A DNA stretch of 33,128 bases, from NCBI GenBank assembly GCA_003023365.1, contig PXTG01000069.1:5473-38600 (forward strand). The letters run 5' to 3'. The position numbers were made by a program, and so were the translations under genes. The stretch's first letter is position 1. Every line of letters starts with the position of its first letter. A model generated the notes under the pieces. That model made no database searches. It was not told where the DNA came from and saw only the letters and a program-made list of their open reading frames with translations. Shown in pieces: positions 28,449 through 33,128 of this stretch. The DNA is from Bacteroidetes bacterium QH_7_62_13 (GTDB lineage: Bacteria > Bacteroidota > Rhodothermia > Rhodothermales > Salinibacteraceae).

Positions 28449-30272
28449 ATGGCTACGATCGATTACGTCATCATCGTCGTCTACCTCACGGCCCTCATCG
28501 GGATTGGGCTGTATCTGCAGCACTGGGCCTCGAAGGGGATCGACAGCTACTTTCTGGGCGACAACGACATCCCCTGGTGGGCCCTGGGCGCGTCGGGGAT
28601 GGCCTCGAACCTGGACGTGTCCGGCACCATGATCATCGCCGCCCTCATCTATGCGCTGGGCGTGCAGGGCTTCTACATCGAAATTCGGGGCGGCGTGGTG
28701 CTGCTGCTGGCTTTCTTCATGGTCTTCATGGGGAAGTGGAACCGGCGCGCCCGGGTGATGACGCTGGCCGAGTGGATGGAGTATCGCTTCGGCAGCGGGC
28801 GGCAGGGGCAGGCGGCGCGCGTCTTTGCGGCCTTTGCCAACCTGGCGTTCGCCATCGCTACGGTGACCTACTTCGCGCAGGGCGGCGGCATTTTCCTTGG
28901 CGAGATCATGGGCATCGACGCCGATCTGGCGGCGGTCCTGATGATCCTGATCGCCTCCATCTACACGATCGCGAGCGGCATGTACGGCGTCGTCTATACG
29001 GACGTCTTTCAGGGCTTCCTGATTTTTGGGGCCATTCTTTACGTCATCTATCTGGTGATGGGGCAGTACGCGCTCCCGCCGGAGTTTGCCGTGTCGGTGC
29101 CGATGGGGGACGGGTCGTTCCGGGAAATCGAGACGACGCGGCAGGCCTGGACGAACGTGGTGCCGGACTGGCGCAAGGAGGTGCCCGGCACGTACGGGCA
29201 GTACGATCTCTTCGGGCTCGGCATCCTCGTGTACCTCTTCCGCTCCTGCATCGACGGGATGAGCGGCACGGGCGGCTACATCATTCAGCGCTTCTACGCG
29301 GCGAAGGACGAACGGGAGGCCGGCCTGCTCAGCGCGTTCTGGATCGTGCTCATGTCGCTGCGCTGGCCGTTCGTGGCGTGCATCGCCATCATGGGCGTCA
29401 GCTACGGCGTCACGAACGAGGTGATCGCCAACCCGGAGGAGGTGCTGCCCGTGGTCATTCTGGAGCAAATTCCGGTGGGCCTGAAGGGGCTGCTCGTTGC
29501 GGGCCTCATCGCTGCGGCCATGTCCACGTTCGACTCGGTGGTGAACGCCGGGGCCGCCTACTGGACCCGCGACGTCTACCAGCGCTTCGTGAACCCGGAC
29601 GCCGACGAAACGACGCTCATGTGGCAGAGCCGCGTCTCCTCGGCGGTGGTCGTCGTCATCGGCATGATCTCGACGTACGCCTTTTCGACGCTCAACGACG
29701 TGTGGAGCTGGCTCACGCTGAGCCTGGGGGCCGGGCTGCTCGTGCCGCAGGTCATTCGGTGGTACTGGTGGCGGTTCAACGGGTACGGGTACGCGGGCGG
29801 GGTGGCCGTGGGCATGGTCCTGGCGGTCCTTCAGCGCATTCTGGTGCCGGAGCTGGCGGAGATGGGGCAGTTCCTTGCCGTCGGTTCCGGCACATTCGTC
29901 GCCTCCGTCGCCATCACGTTCGCGACGGAGCCCACCGACCGGGACGTGCTCCACACCTTCTACCGGGAGACGAAGCCGTTCGGCCTCTGGGACCCGGTGC
30001 GCGAGCGCATCGACGCGATCGACCTCGACGCCATTCGGGCCGAAAACCGCCGCGACATCCTGTCCATCTGCCTCGCCGTGCCCTGGCAATTGACGCTGTT
30101 TCTGACCACGATGATGGTCGTGACGAAGGCGTGGGCCACAGTGGCTGTGCTCAGCGTCCTCCTGCTCGCGTTGTCGGTGGCGCTCTACTTCACCTGGTAC
30201 CGGCATCTCTCGGTGAGCGAGGAGACCTCGGCGGCGGTGAATCCGGCGACGGCGGACGTGTCGGAGCGGTAA
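28449..30272 (+). CDS. Sodium:solute symporter (SSS family)
   Basis: MATIDYVIIVVYLTALIGIGLYLQHWASKGIDSYFLGDNDIPWWALGASGMASNLDVSGTMI; GLLVAGLIAAAMSTFDSVVNAGAAYWTRDVYQRF. Confidence 0.92.
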   Translation: MATIDYVIIVVYLTALIGIGLYLQHWASKGIDSYFLGDNDIPWWALGASGMASNLDVSGTMIIAALIYALGVQGFYIEIRGGVVLLLAFFMVFMGKWNRRARVMTLAEWMEYRFGSGRQGQAARVFAAFANLAFAIATVTYFAQGGGIFLGEIMGIDADLAAVLMILIASIYTIASGMYGVVYTDVFQGFLIFGAILYVIYLVMGQYALPPEFAVSVPMGDGSFREIETTRQAWTNVVPDWRKEVPGTYGQYDLFGLGILVYLFRSCIDGMSGTGGYIIQRFYAAKDEREAGLLSAFWIVLMSLRWPFVACIAIMGVSYGVTNEVIANPEEVLPVVILEQIPVGLKGLLVAGLIAAAMSTFDSVVNAGAAYWTRDVYQRFVNPDADETTLMWQSRVSSAVVVVIGMISTYAFSTLNDVWSWLTLSLGAGLLVPQVIRWYWWRFNGYGYAGGVAVGMVLAVLQRILVPELAEMGQFLAVGSGTFVASVAITFATEPTDRDVLHTFYRETKPFGLWDPVRERIDAIDLDAIRAENRRDILSICLAVPWQLTLFLTTMMVVTKAWATVAVLSVLLLALSVALYFTWYRHLSVSEETSAAVNPATADVSER

Positions 30273-30562
30273 CCGGGGTTCCGTATTTCTGCCTGTGCTT
30301 TTTGTCAACCCGTGGGAGGGTCAGTCACCTTCAGGAATGGTTGTTCATTTTTGCCTGGATGCAATGGTGTGAAGTTGTTTGTGAAGGGCGGGCCAGTTGT
30401 CCCGGACAAGCTGGGTCTTTTCCTACTTTGCCGATCCGATAAGTCGATCATGAAAAATTGAGTGCTTTCTTCCTGGCTGGATGTCCATTTTGGCAGCCCC
30501 GAAATGCACCGAAGGCTTTCGGTGTTGGCTGGCGGAAAATAGCCTGAGACCCGTGCGCGTTA

Positions 30563-30582
30563 CACTGAAATTTCTCAAACTC
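30563..30582 (+). repeat. 20-bp exact direct repeat, copy 1 (cactgaaatttctcaaactc)
   Basis: Identical to 30747-30766; part of a longer degenerate repeat unit. Confidence 0.85.
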
Positions 30583-30746
30583 GCTTGGCAATCTGTGTAG
30601 AGTTATGAGATAAACCGCAGGACGCTGGTGTTCTCTTCGTGAGTTTCTGCTCCATCCCAGGAATGGGTGTGCATTTTTGGCCGGATCCAAAAATGCACGA
30701 AAAAGATCGCGGCTGTGAAGAAATGGCCTGACGCTCCCCACCGCTC

Positions 30747-30766
30747 CACTGAAATTTCTCAAACTC
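30747..30766 (+). repeat. 20-bp exact direct repeat, copy 2; first arm of a perfect 11-bp hairpin with 30782-30792
   Basis: cactgaaatttctcaaactc; gaaatttctca (30751-30761) pairs with tgagaaatttc (30782-30792). Confidence 0.85.
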
Positions 30767-31089
30767 ACTATCGCTCAGACATGAGAAATTTCGGTCGTTT
30801 CGCTCCGGGGAGCGTCCGGGCGGCCACTTCTTCAAGGCCAGAAGGGACCTCCTTTCGAGCCTCTGAGGTCTTTCCTTGATCGGTTACATCCAGCGGATAA
30901 TTGCATAAAGTTACACAGATTCCCCCAGTCGTCCGGGCGGCATTTTCTTCGAAGCCGAACGGCTTTCATTCAAATGCCGAAAAGGCCTCTTTCCGAGCCA
31001 CTGAGCCTGAAGCACGGGGAAGAGTTCATGGGTGTATCGCCTCGCGTGCATTTCCTCCCGCAGCGGCCTCTGCCGAATTTCTGCGGGCA

Positions 31090-32301
31090 TCAAGCCGTTT
31101 CGGCAGGGGCCGCCGCCGTGTTGAGGGCGGTGTGGAGGGCGTCGGCAAATTCTCGGACGTCCGCGTCGGAGGCGACGAGCGGCGGCATGAGGCGCATCAC
31201 GTGCGGATCCGACGAGCCGCCCGCCAGCACTCCGCGGTCGCGGAGCGCGTCCAGTACCGGATCAACGGGCTGGTCGAGCTTGAGCCCGAGGAGGCAGCCT
31301 CGACCCCGCACCTCCTCCACCATCGGCCCCACCTGCGCGGCGATCTGCTCGTGAATCTCGGTGGCCCGCGCCATCAGATCCTCCTCGACCAGCGTTTTCA
31401 GCGTCGCCTCGACGGCGGCCATCGCGAGCATGCCGCCCCCGAACGTCGATCCCTGATCGCCGGGCTCCACCGTCTCGGCCACCGCGTCGGCCACGAGGAC
31501 GGCGCTGACCGGCACGCCCGCCCCGAGGCTCTTCGCGAGAGAGAGAAGGTCCGGCGTGGCCCCGAGCTGTTCGGACATGGAGAAGGTACCCGTCCGGCCC
31601 ACGCCGGTCTGCACTTCGTCGAAGACCAGGAGGGTGCCGTACTCATCACAGAGGGCACGGAGGCCCTGTACGTAGTCGGCGGGCAGGGTTTGCATGCCGG
31701 CGATGCTCTGGATGGGCTCCAGGATGACGGCGGCGACGGTCTCCGAGGCAAGCGCCTCCTCCGCCGCCGCGAGGTCGCCCACCGGAATCCAATTCGTCTC
31801 CGGAAGCACGTCCTGGTAGGGGGTGCGGTACGATTCGTCGTGCGTGGTGGCGAGGCTGCCCAGGGTGCGACCGTGCCAGCCCTGCTCCATGGCGACGACG
31901 CCCGACCGACCCGTGTACTTGCGGGCCAGTTTCAGGGCGGTCTCGTTGGCCTCCGAGCCCGAGTTTGCAAAGAAGACGTTTCCGAGGCCGTCGGGGGCGA
32001 GCGTCGTGAGTCGCTCGGCGGCCGTGGCACGTACCGGGCTGTGCGCAACGTTGGAGTAGAAGAGGAGCTTCTCGGCCTGCTGCTGCACGGCCTCTACGAC
32101 GGCGGGGTGGCAGTGGCCGAGGAGCGACACGCAGTGTCCGCCGTAGAAGTCGAGGTATCGGGTTCCGTCGGCGTCCCACACGGCGGTTCCCTCGCCCCGC
32201 ACCAGCGCCATCGGCATTTTGTCGTACGTGGGAATCTCAAGCGCCTTTTCGATTTCGATTGTCTCGGTCGTCGTCATGGGAGGAACAGTCAGTGAGGGCA
32301 T
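31090..32301 (-). CDS. argD: Acetylornithine aminotransferase (class III PLP aminotransferase)
   Basis: YLDFYGGHCVSLLGHCHPAVVEAVQQQAEKL, NVFFANSGSEANETALKLARKYTGR, VFDEVQTGVGRTGTF, GDQGSTFGGGMLAMAAVEATL; adjacent to argC. Confidence 0.92.
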   Translation of the reverse strand: MPSLTVPPMTTTETIEIEKALEIPTYDKMPMALVRGEGTAVWDADGTRYLDFYGGHCVSLLGHCHPAVVEAVQQQAEKLLFYSNVAHSPVRATAAERLTTLAPDGLGNVFFANSGSEANETALKLARKYTGRSGVVAMEQGWHGRTLGSLATTHDESYRTPYQDVLPETNWIPVGDLAAAEEALASETVAAVILEPIQSIAGMQTLPADYVQGLRALCDEYGTLLVFDEVQTGVGRTGTFSMSEQLGATPDLLSLAKSLGAGVPVSAVLVADAVAETVEPGDQGSTFGGGMLAMAAVEATLKTLVEEDLMARATEIHEQIAAQVGPMVEEVRGRGCLLGLKLDQPVDPVLDALRDRGVLAGGSSDPHVMRLMPPLVASDADVREFADALHTALNTAAAPAETA

Positions 32302-32343
32302 TGTGAGTGTGCGCGATGGTCGGTCGTTCGCCGTCGCCGTCCG

Positions 32344-33128
32344 CTAGGTCGGGTTCCGCTCCGTCGCGGGGAGGAGGCCGGCGGTTTCGGGCAGGCCGAG
32401 CGTCCGATTGAGGTTCTGCACGGCCTGGCTGGCGGCCCCCTTCAGCAGGTTGTCCAGGGCGAAGCCCACGACGAGCGTGCCGTCCTGCCTCGTCCAGCCG
32501 ACGTCACAGAAGGGGGTGTTCACGGCCGGCCGGAGCGACGGAAGCGTCCCCGCCGAGCAGCGGACGAGCGGCGCGTCCGCGTACGCTGTTTGAAACCAGT
32601 CCGTCACCGGAGCAGCCGGCTGTGCCGCGGGCCGGTCGATCTGTGCCGTGCCCCAAATTCCCCGCGTCCAGGGCCCGGAGGCCGGGACGAAGTGAAGGTC
32701 AACGTGCGGTCCCAGCATCTGCGTAATCTCCGGCCCATGCTGGTGGCCCAGAACCTTGTAGGGCCGCACGTTGCCGTCCCGCGTCGGGAAGTGGGTGGCG
32801 GACGAGGGCGTGGCCCCCGATCCGGAGGCCCCGGTCAGGGCGGTGACGTGCGCGGAGAATGGGGACCCCTGCTTGGCCAGCGGCGCCAGCGCCAGCGCCA
32901 CCCCGGTCGCGTAGCAGCCCGGATTGGCGACGAGGGACGACGAGCCGACGGGGGCGCCCCACTCCGGCAGCCCGTACACTGCTTCGTCCAGTAGGCCCGG
33001 GGCCGGGTGCTCAACGTCGAACCATGTTGGGTAGAGCGCGGCGTCCTGAAAGCGGAAGTCGGCGCTCAGGTCAATGATCGGGCCGTCGAATCCTGTGTCG
33101 AGCACGTCGGGCACGAGGTGCATGCTCT
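32344..33128 (-). CDS. argC: N-acetyl-gamma-glutamyl-phosphate reductase, N-terminal part beyond the right window edge
   Basis: IIDLSADFRF, YGLPEW, SSSLVANPGCYATGVALALAPL, VTALTGASGSGATPSSATHFPTRDGNVRPYKVLGHQHGPEI. Confidence 0.92.
   Translation of the reverse strand, partial: SMHLVPDVLDTGFDGPIIDLSADFRFQDAALYPTWFDVEHPAPGLLDEAVYGLPEWGAPVGSSSLVANPGCYATGVALALAPLAKQGSPFSAHVTALTGASGSGATPSSATHFPTRDGNVRPYKVLGHQHGPEITQMLGPHVDLHFVPASGPWTRGIWGTAQIDRPAAQPAAPVTDWFQTAYADAPLVRCSAGTLPSLRPAVNTPFCDVGWTRQDGTLVVGFALDNLLKGAASQAVQNLNRTLGLPETAGLLPATERNPT

Noticed and set aside
27061-28632. 523-aa plus-strand ORF overlapping the GHL10 gene in another frame
   Set aside because: Arg-rich out-of-frame translation, typical of high-GC spurious ORFs.
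28239-30308. 689-aa minus-strand ORF antisense to the SSS symporter
   Set aside because: Shadow ORF (RRRHRRGRDH-type composition) opposite an unmistakable symporter.
30310-31020. CRISPR array
   Set aside because: Repeats are degenerate, few and irregularly spaced, and no cas genes are present.
30901-32295. 464-aa plus-strand ORF antisense to argD
   Set aside because: argD on the minus strand is well supported; this is its shadow.

Overview
The window is a GC-rich chromosomal segment. The acidic proteome and gene content suggest a halophilic Rhodothermota/Salinibacter-like bacterium, but this is inferred from protein flavour and was not searched. Most of it is ordinary: an acyl-CoA carboxylase beta subunit; a very large beta-propeller hybrid histidine kinase; an MltD-like lytic transglycosylase; a citrate synthase/succinate dehydrogenase block (gltA, sdhC, sdhD, sdhA, sdhB on the minus strand); RNase E/G; an MBL-fold hydrolase; a DUF3095-like protein; a GAF/PAS histidine kinase; two SSS-family symporters flanking a BadF-type sugar kinase and a GHL10-type lipoprotein; and argD plus partial argC. 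The least-explained parts are: (1) about 0.5 kb at 6431-6995 with no credible protein but many consecutive perfect hairpins, long-range pairing and IS200/IS605-like end hairpins, which is a candidate orphan omegaRNA/HEARO-type or non-autonomous transposon RNA; (2) an imperfect inverted repeat of about 27 bp enclosing that region; (3) an exact 14-bp tandem duplication that frameshifts the last receiver domain of the hybrid kinase; (4) apparent deletions in one symporter and in the GHL10 protein; (5) a decayed sensor-kinase fragment; (6) paired LacI-type operators in a divergent promoter; (7) a degenerate repeat island at 30.3-31.1 kb; and (8) two coding candidates absent from the ORF track. No CRISPR array, tRNA, rRNA, prophage or recognisable defence system was seen.
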